A stretch of 42,607 nucleotides of DNA from Sphingomonadaceae bacterium (GTDB taxonomy: Bacteria > Pseudomonadota > Alphaproteobacteria > Sphingomonadales > Sphingomonadaceae), in contig JAHDBR010000001.1 of the NCBI GenBank assembly GCA_020630295.1, positions 17,106 to 59,712 of the forward strand, in the 5' to 3' direction. Shown here piece after piece: positions 26,066-34,453 of the stretch. The notes under the pieces are model-generated. The model was not told where the DNA came from. It did no database searches and saw only the letters and a program-made list of their open reading frames with translations. The translations under genes were made by a program, and so were the position numbers. Position 1 is the first letter of the stretch. Each line of letters opens with the position of its first letter.

Positions 26066-28123
26066 ATGCGTCCTGATATTCTGAACCCTCTGTTTGTCGA
26101 GGTCGGCGCGCTGGAAGGCGTGGGGCCGAAGCTGAAGAAGCCGCTCGACAAACTCGGCCTTAGCCGGATTCGCGATGTCGCCTATCACTTGCCTGACAGG
26201 TTTGTGACCCGGAGAGCAGTCGAAAATCTGGACGAGGCAAGTGTCGGCGAGCAAGTTGTTGTCGCTCTTACACCGACAGAACATAAGAGCTCAGCTGGCA
26301 GAGGCCCGTACCGCGTTCTGGCGCAGGATGCGGTGGGCAATATTTGCTCGCTGACTTATTTCGGGCGCGCATCCTATAGCGCTAAAAAGCTGCTTCCGGT
26401 CGGTGAAAAGAGGTGGGTCGCAGGAAGGATCGATCAATACGGTCAGATGCTTCAGATCGTGCATCCTGATCACGTGCTTGAACAGAGTGATGACAGCTTG
26501 CAGCGTCTTTGCGAGCCGGTTTATGCTTTGTCTGAAGGCCTGACCCAGCCGCGTGTTGCGGGTCTGGTAAGTCAGGCCTTGGACCGCCTCCCGGATCTTC
26601 CCGAGTGGATCGAACCGAGCCTGTTTAATGCAGAGGGCTGGCCGGCTTGGTCTGATGCGTTGAAACTGGCGCATAAAGGCGAACATGAATCTGCCAGAGA
26701 CAGGCTCGCCTATGACGAATTGCTGGCCAACAGTCTGGCGCTGCTGCTGGTCCGCGCGGACAATCGCCAGCGTAAGGGGCAGCCGCTTCACGGTGACGGG
26801 CATTTGCGGGATAAGCTGCAACTTCCATACTCGCTAACCGGCGCTCAGGCGCGATCTGTCAAAGAAATTGAAGGCGACCTTGCGCAGCAGGCACCGATGC
26901 TGCGTTTGTTACAAGGTGATGTAGGGGCGGGTAAAACAGTCGTTGCGCTGATGGCCATGTTGGCGGCGGTGGAGGCTGGCAAGCAGGCAGCCTTGCTCGC
27001 CCCGACAGAGATTCTCGCGCGGCAGCATTTTGAAACCTTGCGAACGATGGCCCAGCCAACCGGCGTCGAAGTGGCAATTCTGACCGGGCGCGACAAAGGC
27101 AAGGCGCGCGAATCCATCCTCATGGGGCTGATGGACGGGAGCATCGACATCATCATTGGGACCCACGCGATTTTTCAGGATACGGTTACCTATAAAGATT
27201 TGGCGCTGGTCGTCATTGATGAACAGCACCGGTTTGGTGTGGCGCAGCGGCTTATGCTGGCAAATAAGGGCAAACAGACACCGCATACATTGGCGATGAC
27301 AGCAACTCCGATCCCGCGCACGCTCACGCTGGCGCAATATGGCGAGATGGACGTATCGCGGCTGGACGAGATGCCGCCTGGCCGCCAGCCCATCGATACC
27401 AGAGTTGTTGCGCAAGAACGTTTTGCCGATGTTGCTGACGGCGTCGCGCGGCATATTGCGGGCGGGCAGCAAGCCTATTGGGTCTGCCCGATGGTTCGCG
27501 AAAACGAGAATGAAGATATTGCCGCGGCCGAAGCACGCTATGCTGGCTTGAAAGAGCGCTTCGGCGACGATGTTGTTCTGGTGCATGGTCAGCTCAAACC
27601 AGAACTTAAAGATGCTGCCATGGAACGGTTTGCAAGCGGTCAGGCAAAATTGCTCGTCGCGACAACCGTGATTGAGGTTGGTGTGGATGTTCCGGCGGCA
27701 ACGTTGATGGTTATAGAGCAGGCTGAACGGTTCGGCCTTGCGCAATTGCACCAGCTGCGCGGCAGGGTGGGGCGCGGCAGCGAAAAATCTGTGTGCCTTC
27801 TTCTTCGCGGCGGGGCGTTGTCGGAGACAGGCCGGGAGAGGCTGGCACTTATGCGGCAGACTCAAGACGGCTTCCTGCTGGCCGAGGAAGATTTGCGGCT
27901 TCGCGGGGGCGGGGAACTGCTCGGTACTCGGCAATCAGGCGATACGCCCTTTCGGGTCGCCACATTGGAACAGATTACCCAACTGCTACCCAAGGCCCAT
28001 GACGACGCGAAAATCCTGATGGAACGCGATGGCGGCCTGGACAGTCCGCGCGGCAAAGCGGCGCGAATATTGCTGTATCTTTTCGAACGCGATTGGGGCG
28101 TACAAATGCTTCGCGGCGGATAA
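26066..28123 (+). CDS. recG: ATP-dependent DNA helicase RecG
   Basis: RecG reverses stalled replication forks and processes branched DNA. The 685-residue protein has the wedge/OB domain at the start (GALEGVGPKLKKPLDKLG), Walker A GDVGAGKTVVALM (Lys290), DEQHRFGVAQR, TATPIPRTL and GRVGRGSEKS, then the TRG-type end with RLRGGGELLGTRQSG. The ATG at 26066 has AGAGG a few bases upstream. It is divergent from sdhE-mfd, which belongs to the same helicase clade through Mfd. Confidence 0.96.
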   Translation: MRPDILNPLFVEVGALEGVGPKLKKPLDKLGLSRIRDVAYHLPDRFVTRRAVENLDEASVGEQVVVALTPTEHKSSAGRGPYRVLAQDAVGNICSLTYFGRASYSAKKLLPVGEKRWVAGRIDQYGQMLQIVHPDHVLEQSDDSLQRLCEPVYALSEGLTQPRVAGLVSQALDRLPDLPEWIEPSLFNAEGWPAWSDALKLAHKGEHESARDRLAYDELLANSLALLLVRADNRQRKGQPLHGDGHLRDKLQLPYSLTGAQARSVKEIEGDLAQQAPMLRLLQGDVGAGKTVVALMAMLAAVEAGKQAALLAPTEILARQHFETLRTMAQPTGVEVAILTGRDKGKARESILMGLMDGSIDIIIGTHAIFQDTVTYKDLALVVIDEQHRFGVAQRLMLANKGKQTPHTLAMTATPIPRTLTLAQYGEMDVSRLDEMPPGRQPIDTRVVAQERFADVADGVARHIAGGQQAYWVCPMVRENENEDIAAAEARYAGLKERFGDDVVLVHGQLKPELKDAAMERFASGQAKLLVATTVIEVGVDVPAATLMVIEQAERFGLAQLHQLRGRVGRGSEKSVCLLLRGGALSETGRERLALMRQTQDGFLLAEEDLRLRGGGELLGTRQSGDTPFRVATLEQITQLLPKAHDDAKILMERDGGLDSPRGKAARILLYLFERDWGVQMLRGG

Positions 28124-28181
28124 GTCCTGCATTCATAGTGCTTTAGTGAATTTCTCTTATCTCGGTTGCAGGGGAGGAATT

Positions 28182-28754
28182 ATGGCAAAGTTTCACTACA
28201 GCATTATCCGGCTCACTCTGGGCACAATCGGCGGGTTTCTAATGGGCCTCGGCGGGATATGGATGATGGGCTATTACTATGGCTTCGGGGCGTTTCTTGG
28301 TCTCATGCTGGCGGTATTAGGGCCGATCTGCGCGCTCGCTACCTTTGTGCTGCTTTTCTCGGATCGCGTGGCCATGCAGTTAAGTGCCGATGGCTTCAAA
28401 TACCGATCCTTTTTTAGTGCCGGCAAAGTACGGTGGAACGAAATCCAGCTAATAGACATCGAAGAAACCCGGGTGAACTGGTTTGCCAGACAGCGCCATT
28501 TGAAAATCGATATTGGACGCGGGATGTTTGGCAATGTCCGTATACCGGAGATCTATCTGAACAAGTCGAATGGCAATCTGGATGACATTGTTGATCGGAT
28601 GATGGTTCTCATTGACCAAGCTGCAAACGGCTATTCCAGTTACGATGCTTCGAATTTCTCAGAGGCTATTCCGGCATCTCGAATTGAACCGCAGCACAGG
28701 GCGCAATCGGCACCAGCTGTTAAAGGCGGCGGTTTCGGACGAAAGGGCCTGTAG
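28182..28754 (+). CDS. Two-helix membrane protein with PH-like cytoplasmic domain, unknown function
   Basis: This 190-residue protein begins at an ATG with a strong site (GGGGAGGAATT) directly upstream. Two hydrophobic helices (about 10-30 and 34-58, IRLTLGTIGGFLMGLGGIWM and then LMLAVLGPICALATFVLLF) are followed by a beta-rich stretch (ADGFKYRSFFSAGKVRWNEI) that looks like bacterial PH-like domains found after paired membrane helices. The tail is low-complexity (Ala, Pro, Gly, basic). I cannot name a family with confidence. It follows recG by 58 bases and converges on the tyrosine phosphatase gene with a 7-base gap. A frame extension upstream into recG is a shadow. Confidence 0.75.
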   Translation: MAKFHYSIIRLTLGTIGGFLMGLGGIWMMGYYYGFGAFLGLMLAVLGPICALATFVLLFSDRVAMQLSADGFKYRSFFSAGKVRWNEIQLIDIEETRVNWFARQRHLKIDIGRGMFGNVRIPEIYLNKSNGNLDDIVDRMMVLIDQAANGYSSYDASNFSEAIPASRIEPQHRAQSAPAVKGGGFGRKGL

Positions 28755-28761
28755 CGCTTGC

Positions 28762-29229
28762 CTAACGCCGCAATTGGTTCACCAGCGCCGCAGCCGCACA
28801 GCTGACATCGCGCCAGGTTTCGTCAAAACCGGTTTCATCACCATAATATGGGTCGGTGACACTCTCGCCTTCGCGGCCTGGAACCACGTCCATCAGCAAT
28901 TGTATTTGAGCCGGTGAATGCGGCGGCGCGGCGCTCCGTATATCTTCCAGATTGTTTTGATCGAGCGCAAAGATGTGCGTGAATCTGGTAAAGTCGTCCG
29001 CGCAAATCTGCCGTCCCTGATAGTGCCCGATATCAATGGCGTGCTGACGAGCCACGGCAATGCTCCGGTGATCGGGCGCGGCACCAATATGATAGGCGGC
29101 TGTGCCAGCGGAATCGCATTCGGCATCAAGGCCTGCATCCTCTGCTGCTTTACGAAATGCCGCTTCTGCCAGCGGTGAACGGCAAATATTTCCGAGACAG
29201 ACGAAAAGAACAGCGGGGCGTTTATCCAT
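28762..29229 (-). CDS. Low-molecular-weight protein-tyrosine phosphatase
   Basis: This 155-residue cytoplasmic phosphatase carries the P-loop CLGNICRS (Cys11 nucleophile, Arg17) at the N-terminus and the general-acid motif VTDPYYGDE near the C-terminus, both diagnostic of the LMW-PTP/arsenate reductase-like fold. In bacteria such enzymes act on tyrosine kinases of exopolysaccharide export or on other phosphoproteins; no kinase or polysaccharide genes are nearby, so the substrate is open. It is divergent from the DUF885 gene. Confidence 0.92.
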   Translation of the reverse strand: MDKRPAVLFVCLGNICRSPLAEAAFRKAAEDAGLDAECDSAGTAAYHIGAAPDHRSIAVARQHAIDIGHYQGRQICADDFTRFTHIFALDQNNLEDIRSAAPPHSPAQIQLLMDVVPGREGESVTDPYYGDETGFDETWRDVSCAAAALVNQLRR

Positions 29230-29251
29230 CAGTACTGCCTACTGGACCAAA

Positions 29252-29277
29252 GTGCCTGCCCGCAATAGGAAAGGCAC
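29252..29277. repeat. Inverted repeat between the phosphatase and DUF885 genes
   Basis: GTGCCT (29252-29257) and AGGCAC (29272-29277) flank a 14-base spacer in the divergent intergenic region. It could be an operator or an mRNA hairpin in the DUF885 leader. Six-base arms are short, so chance is possible. Confidence 0.25.
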
Positions 29278-29296
29278 ATAACAGGAGTGTAGACAC

Positions 29297-31054
29297 ATGA
29301 AGCATATTCTCGCCGCCGCTTTGCTGAGCGCTGCCATCATTACACCAGCGCATGCCGCTCCTGCCGATGATTACATCGAACTGCGCGAGGAAATTTGGCA
29401 ATGGGTGTTGGATAGCAGCCCCAGCTTAGCGACAAGCATCGGCGACCGGCGCGGTGACGGTAAGCTGGGGGACATGTCTCTGGAGGCGTATGACCGTCAA
29501 ATTGCGGAGAGCAAAGCCTATCTGACCAGATTGAATGCGATTGACGAGACAGCGCTTTCGAATGACATGAAAGTTGATCTGGCCATTGTGAAGCGGAGCC
29601 TGACCGATAATATCGAAGGGTCCGCATTCGATCATTCGCGTTATGTCCTCTTCACTAATCGCGGCGGTTGGTTCTCCGGTTTCGCGTCTACGCCATATCG
29701 CTCGCCATTCTTCACGAAAGCCGATTACGAATCCTACGTGATGCGGCTCAACGCCTATCCGGACATGAATGCGCAAGGGATTGCCCGTTCGCGCGAGGCA
29801 GTTGCGCGTGGCCTCACGCAGGCGTGTGAACCGATGGAAGGTTTGGCCGCGCGTATCGAGACGCAGATTTACGAGAATGTCGAAGAGTCGCCTTTCTGGA
29901 GGCCTTTTGCAGAGCGTCCTGCGTCAATCTCAGAAGCCGAATGGGCTGATCTGACCGTAAAGGCGCGAACGGCGATCAAAGAGTCGGTTTTCCCGGCCTA
30001 TGAGGAATTTTCGGATTTCTACCTGACTGAATATGAGCCGCAATGCCGCACTGGCACCCCCGGCGTGCTCGCAACGCCGAACGGTGACGCGTATTATGCC
30101 TATCGCGTGAAAAGTTTCACCACCACAGACATGACCCCGGATCAGGTCCATCAGCTGGGCCTGTCCGAAGTTGCGCGGATCAGGGCGGAAATGGTTGAAG
30201 TATCTGCCGAAGCAGGTTTCGACACGCGCGAAGCCTTTATCGAGCATTTGCGCACCGACCCGCAATATTACGCAAAAACCCCGGAAGAGCTCGTCGATGC
30301 GGCCAGCGCTTTGGCCAAGCATATTGACGGCTTCATGCCCAAACTGTTCGGCACGCTACCCCGGCAACCCTATACAGTTTCCCCGATTCCCGCCGCACAG
30401 GCGCCAGGTAATACAACCGCCTATTACGAGCCGGGTTCATTGCAGACCGGCCAAGCCGGTATTTACCGGGTGAACACGACCGAGTTGGACCAGCGCCCGC
30501 TTTGGGAACTGCCCGCCTTGGGGGTTCATGAAGCAGTGCCGGGGCATCACCACCAGATTGCTTTGCAACAGGAACTGGACATTCACCCGCTCCGCTCGAA
30601 TGGCACATTTTTTACGGCCTTTGTCGAGGGGTGGGGGCTTTATTCCGAACGGCTGGGTATCGAGATGGGATTGTATGATACACCCGCAAAACAGATGGGC
30701 CGGCTGAGCTACGAGATGTGGCGGGCGACCCGGCTGGTAGTGGATACCGGGCTTCACTCCAAGGGCTGGAGCAAGCAGCAGGCGGTCGACTTTATGCTCG
30801 ACAATACTGCGCTGACAGAAGGTAACATTGATGCAGAGGTCAACCGGTACATCACGTGGCCGGGACAAGCGCTGGCTTATAAAATCGGTGAGCTGAAAAT
30901 TCGCGAGCTGCGCAAGCGTGCGAACGATGCGCTGGGCGCAGATTTTGACCTGCGCGCCTTCCACGATGCCATTCTGGAAAACGGATCAGTTCCGCTGGAT
31001 GTGCTGGATGCGCATATTGATCGCTGGATTGCGGAGCAGCAGTCTGGCGATTGA
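29297..31054 (+). CDS. Secreted DUF885 family protein (putative zinc metallopeptidase)
   Basis: The 585-residue protein has a Sec signal peptide (MKHILAAALLSAAIITPAHA, cut after AHA) and then the DUF885 fold. Near residue 411 it has LGVHEAVPGHHHQ, an H-E-x-x-x-x-H-H pattern like gluzincin zinc sites, with FVEGWGLYSE about 30 residues later supplying a likely third zinc ligand. Relatives are annotated as DUF885 proteins and presumed periplasmic or outer-surface peptidases; the substrate is unknown. AGGAG lies upstream of the ATG. The gene stands alone between the phosphatase and the ABC1 kinase genes. Confidence 0.9.
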   Translation: MKHILAAALLSAAIITPAHAAPADDYIELREEIWQWVLDSSPSLATSIGDRRGDGKLGDMSLEAYDRQIAESKAYLTRLNAIDETALSNDMKVDLAIVKRSLTDNIEGSAFDHSRYVLFTNRGGWFSGFASTPYRSPFFTKADYESYVMRLNAYPDMNAQGIARSREAVARGLTQACEPMEGLAARIETQIYENVEESPFWRPFAERPASISEAEWADLTVKARTAIKESVFPAYEEFSDFYLTEYEPQCRTGTPGVLATPNGDAYYAYRVKSFTTTDMTPDQVHQLGLSEVARIRAEMVEVSAEAGFDTREAFIEHLRTDPQYYAKTPEELVDAASALAKHIDGFMPKLFGTLPRQPYTVSPIPAAQAPGNTTAYYEPGSLQTGQAGIYRVNTTELDQRPLWELPALGVHEAVPGHHHQIALQQELDIHPLRSNGTFFTAFVEGWGLYSERLGIEMGLYDTPAKQMGRLSYEMWRATRLVVDTGLHSKGWSKQQAVDFMLDNTALTEGNIDAEVNRYITWPGQALAYKIGELKIRELRKRANDALGADFDLRAFHDAILENGSVPLDVLDAHIDRWIAEQQSGD

Positions 31055-31070
31055 GTATAAGGGCCAAAAA

Positions 31071-32405
31071 CTAGCCGGTTGCAGAAAGTGACGACTGCAC
31101 AATCGTACGCACATCGACCTTCGCCTTCAGCCGTGCGCCCAGCATTGCTGTGCCGCTAATCTTGCGCTGTGCAAACAGCGTCTCTGCAGGCGGGAGGTGC
31201 CATGCGGCACGGTCCTGCGCCACGCGCATCCCTTCGTCACGTAACACGCTCACAAATGCGCGATCGCCGAAATCGAACGGACCTTCCCGGGTGAATTCGT
31301 CGATGATAATCTGTGTCATCATGTCAATGCTGTCGGTGTGGCGGATAACAGCCTCGGGATTGACTAATCCCGCATCTACAGACGCCTGAATTACCGCCGG
31401 TTTATCGCCAGCCAGCCCCGCGAGAATGAGCGTGCGATAAGATTGCGCCACGTCTTCGGAGATTTCGCGTGTTGCGCCAAAATCAAGCAACACGATTTTG
31501 TCACTCTTCGGATTGTATCTGAAATTTGCGAAGTTCGGATCTGTTTGCATCACGCCGAATTCGAACATTTCCCGGCATACTAGCGAAATTACCCGCGCAG
31601 TTACATCGTTTCGCGTGTCCTGCGGGGCGTTTTCCAAACCTTCAATCGGGTCGCCAGACTCAAAACTCATTGCCAAAACCCGGTCGCCGGTAAATTCTTC
31701 GTCAAGCGTGGGAACAATGAAACCGGGATCGTCCTTCAGAAGATCCGCATAACGCTTCATTTGCGCGCCTTCCCGCTGATAATCTGCCTCTTCATGCAAT
31801 TGAGCCTTCGCAGCGGTCAGAAGCGGCTCAATATCCAGTTGGGCGGGTAACATCTGTGACATACGCAGCAAGGTTGCGACATTGTCGACATCGGCATCAA
31901 TGCTTTCACGAATGCCGGGATATTGAACCTTGATAGCAAGCGTGCGCCCGTCATGCGTTACCGCTCTGTGAACCTGCCCGATTGAGGCGGCTGCGATAGG
32001 CCGGACTTGAAATTCCGCAAACCGGCTACGCCAATCTTCGCCCCATTCAGACTTTAGCATTTGTTGCAACTGCCGCGGCGGCATAAAGTTAGCTTTGTCG
32101 CGCAGGCTGGCCAGTATCTCCGACAATTCCGGAGGCAATAAATCGCCTGCATCCATAGAAATCATCTGGCCCAATTTCATGGCCGCCCCGCGCAGATGCG
32201 AGAGCCGGTCAGCCAGTCTCAATGCATTCCCGGGCGTCAGGATTACGTCTTCCAGTTTGGGCATTTGCCCGCTGGCCAGTCGGCGTGCGCCCTCTGCCAT
32301 CATTCCGCCGGCAATCCCCGTCGCCAGCCGTCCAAAACCGGACAGCCGTGACATTCGGGAACTGGGAACAGCGCGGTGGCGCTTAGGTGAATTATCGTCA
32401 GCCAT
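31071..32405 (-). CDS. ABC1/UbiB/AarF-family atypical kinase
   Basis: This 444-residue protein belongs to the ABC1 (ADCK/UbiB) family of atypical protein-kinase-like ATPases. It has the K-x-G-Q motif (AAMKLGQMIS) in the N-terminal extension, the Ala-rich nucleotide loop PIAAASIGQVH, the Lys in LAIKVQYPG, and the metal-binding DPNFANF and LLDFGATRE. The family supports quinone biosynthesis or lipid handling. No ubiquinone genes are adjacent and the C-terminal membrane helices of UbiB are not obvious, so I do not call it UbiB. I chose the ATG at 32405, which has AGG 5 bases upstream, over a GTG two codons earlier. Confidence 0.87.
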   Translation of the reverse strand: MADDNSPKRHRAVPSSRMSRLSGFGRLATGIAGGMMAEGARRLASGQMPKLEDVILTPGNALRLADRLSHLRGAAMKLGQMISMDAGDLLPPELSEILASLRDKANFMPPRQLQQMLKSEWGEDWRSRFAEFQVRPIAAASIGQVHRAVTHDGRTLAIKVQYPGIRESIDADVDNVATLLRMSQMLPAQLDIEPLLTAAKAQLHEEADYQREGAQMKRYADLLKDDPGFIVPTLDEEFTGDRVLAMSFESGDPIEGLENAPQDTRNDVTARVISLVCREMFEFGVMQTDPNFANFRYNPKSDKIVLLDFGATREISEDVAQSYRTLILAGLAGDKPAVIQASVDAGLVNPEAVIRHTDSIDMMTQIIIDEFTREGPFDFGDRAFVSVLRDEGMRVAQDRAAWHLPPAETLFAQRKISGTAMLGARLKAKVDVRTIVQSSLSATG

Positions 32406-32520
32406 CAGCACCTATATGGTGTTTGTTTGCAGATGCACAAACTATCCCTTCAAAGGCTGTAAGCCGCCAATTTGTGGCTGACGACATTTGAATGGATCGG
32501 GAAAAAACTATCGTGAGCTG

Positions 32521-32679
32521 TTAGCGCAGAAAGTTTACGTAAATCGCGTGAATTACACCCGGAACAAACATGATGATTGTCAGGATCACGTTGATCCAGA
32601 AGTCGTTGTTAATCCCGTGTTTTAGCGCGACACCAACAGGCGGAAGAAGGATGCTCAAAATTAGAATAAGAATTTGCAT
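32521..32679 (-). CDS. Pmp3/YqaE family small membrane protein
   Basis: This 52-residue peptide is almost wholly hydrophobic, with two membrane helices joined by a short loop: MQILILILSILLPPVGVALK, then NNDFWINVILTIIMFVPGVI. The LPPVGV, FWIN and PGVIHAIYV elements define the Pmp3/YqaE/Hi0575 family, small plasma-membrane proteolipids tied to salt and membrane-potential stress in yeast and plants. AAAGG lies before the ATG at 32679. A longer frame open to 32862 is not credible. A 15-bp palindrome and a possible EcfG-type promoter lie upstream. Confidence 0.92.
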   Translation of the reverse strand: MQILILILSILLPPVGVALKHGINNDFWINVILTIIMFVPGVIHAIYVNFLR

Positions 32680-32700
32680 TGCGGACCTTTGAATTTGTGA

Positions 32701-32715
32701 CCGGAAATTTTCCGG
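32701..32715. repeat. 15-bp palindrome in the Pmp3 leader
   Basis: CCGGAAA and TTTCCGG form perfect 7-bp arms around one base, 22 bases upstream of the Pmp3 start. In the transcript the loop would be too tight unless inner pairs open, so a protein-binding site is the more natural reading. Confidence 0.4.
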
Positions 32716-32740
32716 CAGCTGATTATGAATGTGCCTCGAT

Positions 32741-32765
32741 AACCGTTGGTCTAGGGTTCCGTTCC
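32741..32765 (-). promoter_or_regulatory. Candidate EcfG-type general-stress promoter for the Pmp3 gene
   Basis: Reading leftward, GGAAC (32765-32761), 17 bases, then GTT (32743-32741, preceded by G) approximates the alphaproteobacterial EcfG consensus GGAAC-N16/17-CGTT with one mismatch. A second GGAAC lies directly beside it (32760-32756). The leader to the Pmp3 ATG would be about 55 bases. Confidence 0.4.
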
Positions 32766-32861
32766 GAATTGGTAGATGTTTGCGCCGATGCTTGGGAACT
32801 TCCAGGGCAGTGCGGCGCTGTCGGAATAGGTCCCGCTTCATGATCGTCAGAGGTATGCCCA

Positions 32862-33338
32862 TTGCCTAATTCGGAAACATCGCCGCGTAATGATGCCAGC
32901 TTGCTTGGCTATGCTGGTCTTTTGCCCCAGTTGGTTGCGGTTTTATTGTACTGGCATGGGGGTGAATGGGGCTGGATCGCGCTCGCTGGCGGGTTTGCCT
33001 ATGCAGCGCTCATTTTCAGCTTTCTGGGCGGCGTGTGGTGGGGGCAAGCACTGGCTTCGCCAACTGCGCCAAACTGGGTGTATGCGGTCGCGGTTCTGCC
33101 TAGTCTTATCGGGCTGGGTTTGTTTATTCCATGGACATTAGGCTGGGCCTGGCCCGAACCGTCGCTTTTGTGGCTTGGCCTGATTCTCATGGCGAGTCCC
33201 TTGGTTGATCGCGCATTAGGATTAGGCAGCAAATCATGGATGCGCCTTCGTTGGCATCTCTCGTTAGGTTTGGGCTTGCTAACCCTTGTTCTGGGGATAA
33301 TGGGGCTGCTCGCCAGATCTTCAGTTGCAATTGCATAA
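32862..33338 (+). CDS. DUF3429 family membrane protein
   Basis: This 158-residue integral membrane protein has five likely helices and the early GYAGLLPQ and FLGGVWWG elements typical of DUF3429. The function of the family is not known. The only in-frame start is a TTG at 32862 with AGAGG about 8 bases upstream; a nearby ATG is out of frame. It is divergent from the Pmp3 gene and 43 bases upstream of thyA, possibly co-transcribed. Confidence 0.85.
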   Translation: MPNSETSPRNDASLLGYAGLLPQLVAVLLYWHGGEWGWIALAGGFAYAALIFSFLGGVWWGQALASPTAPNWVYAVAVLPSLIGLGLFIPWTLGWAWPEPSLLWLGLILMASPLVDRALGLGSKSWMRLRWHLSLGLGLLTLVLGIMGLLARSSVAIA

Positions 33339-33381
33339 GTCGATGAGCGCACTGGTATGCGCAGCAATCGCTGGTTAGAGA

Positions 33382-34344
33382 ATGACCATGGCAAGCGTTC
33401 AAACCCATTCCGATTCTACTGCTAGAAAACACCCTGAATGGCAGTATCTCGACCTGATGCAGCACATTTGGGAAAGCGGAAGCGAGCGCGTTGACCGCAC
33501 GGGAGTGGGTACTCGCTCTGTCTTTGGCGCGATGCTGCGTTTTGACTTGGCAGACGGCCAGATGCCGCTTCTGACGACCAAACGCGTGTACTGGAAAACC
33601 GCAACACGCGAAATGTTGTGGTTTCTAACCGGCGATACAAACATCCGCGAGCTTTGCCGCCAAAACGTACAAATCTGGACAGACTGGCCGCTCGATACAT
33701 ATCGCCGCGAAACCGGCGACGAGATCTCCCGTGAAGACTTTTCTGCCAAGATAGTCTCAGATGCTGCTTTTGCCGAACGGTGGGGCGAACTTGGCCCGGT
33801 CTACGGCAAACAATGGGTCGATTGGCCGACATATCAGTATCAGGCTGATGGCAGCTATCGCAAAGGCCCCGGCATCAATCAGGTGGCCGAGGTAGTGGAA
33901 TCGCTGCGCAACAATCCGGGCAGCCGCCGCCATATCATCGAGGGATGGAATGTGGCGCAGCTGGACCAGATGGCTCTGCCGCCTTGCCACAAGACCTACC
34001 AGTTTCATGTTGCTGACGGAAAACTGAACTGCGCCCTGTATCAGCGCAGTTGCGATGTAGCTTTGGGACTACCTTTCAACCTTTGGTCTGCGGCATTGTT
34101 GCAGCGAATGATTGCTCAACAAACTAATTTGCAGCCGGGTGAATTCGTCTGGATGGGCGGCGATACCCATTTGTATCTGAATCATGGTGAGTTGGTTGAG
34201 GAGCAACTTGCGCGGGAACCGGACGGCGCGCCAAAACTTGTTATTACACGGTGCCCAGATAGCATTTTCGATTACACGATCGACGATTTCGTTGTCGAAG
34301 ATTACGCGCCACAAAGCGCGCTCAAAGCGCCGATCGCAGTCTGA
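33382..34344 (+). CDS. thyA: Thymidylate synthase ThyA
   Basis: ThyA methylates dUMP to dTMP using 5,10-methylene-tetrahydrofolate. The 320-residue protein has the early RTGVGTRSVFG loop, LLTTKRVYWK, the catalytic Cys202 in ALPPCHKTYQF, QRSCDVALGLPFN and the HLYLNHGELV end. It is longer than the 264-residue E. coli form owing to an N-terminal extension and an insertion (around residues 115-160), as in many alphaproteobacteria. Starts at 33382 and 33388 (MTMAS or MAS) are both possible. Folate supply links it to the cyclo-ligase gene further right, but they are not co-transcribed. Confidence 0.96.
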   Translation: MTMASVQTHSDSTARKHPEWQYLDLMQHIWESGSERVDRTGVGTRSVFGAMLRFDLADGQMPLLTTKRVYWKTATREMLWFLTGDTNIRELCRQNVQIWTDWPLDTYRRETGDEISREDFSAKIVSDAAFAERWGELGPVYGKQWVDWPTYQYQADGSYRKGPGINQVAEVVESLRNNPGSRRHIIEGWNVAQLDQMALPPCHKTYQFHVADGKLNCALYQRSCDVALGLPFNLWSAALLQRMIAQQTNLQPGEFVWMGGDTHLYLNHGELVEEQLAREPDGAPKLVITRCPDSIFDYTIDDFVVEDYAPQSALKAPIAV

Positions 34345-34348
34345 GTTG

Positions 34349-34381
34349 CCGCGCTTTACCACACGCTTGACCACAGCGCGG
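34349..34381 (+). terminator. Weak hairpin after thyA
   Basis: CCGCGCT and AGCGCGG can pair across a 19-base loop just past the thyA stop. No T-tract follows. It may end the thyA transcript, but support is weak. Confidence 0.25.
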
Positions 34382-34418
34382 TTGTGAAATAAAATAACGC
34401 AGTTTTATAATTTTGCGT
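34382..34418 (+). promoter_or_regulatory. Promoter of the branched-chain dehydrogenase operon, overlapped by an inverted repeat
   Basis: TTGTGA (34382-34387), 18 bases and a perfect TATAAT (34406-34411) form a promoter with a leader of about 36 bases. ACGCA (34397-34401) and TGCGT (34414-34418) flank the -10 box as an inverted repeat, which would suit a repressor. The segment is clearly more AT-rich than its surroundings. Confidence 0.5.
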
Positions 34419-34453
34419 CTCATAATTGTATCTCACTTGGGGGAGAGCGCCAT

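Noticed and set aside
26047-28146. The 12-mer ATAGTGCTTTAG upstream of recG (26047) and upstream of the membrane-protein gene (28135)
   Set aside because: Dozens of repeated 12-mers are expected by chance in 42 kb, and the two copies sit at different distances from their genes.
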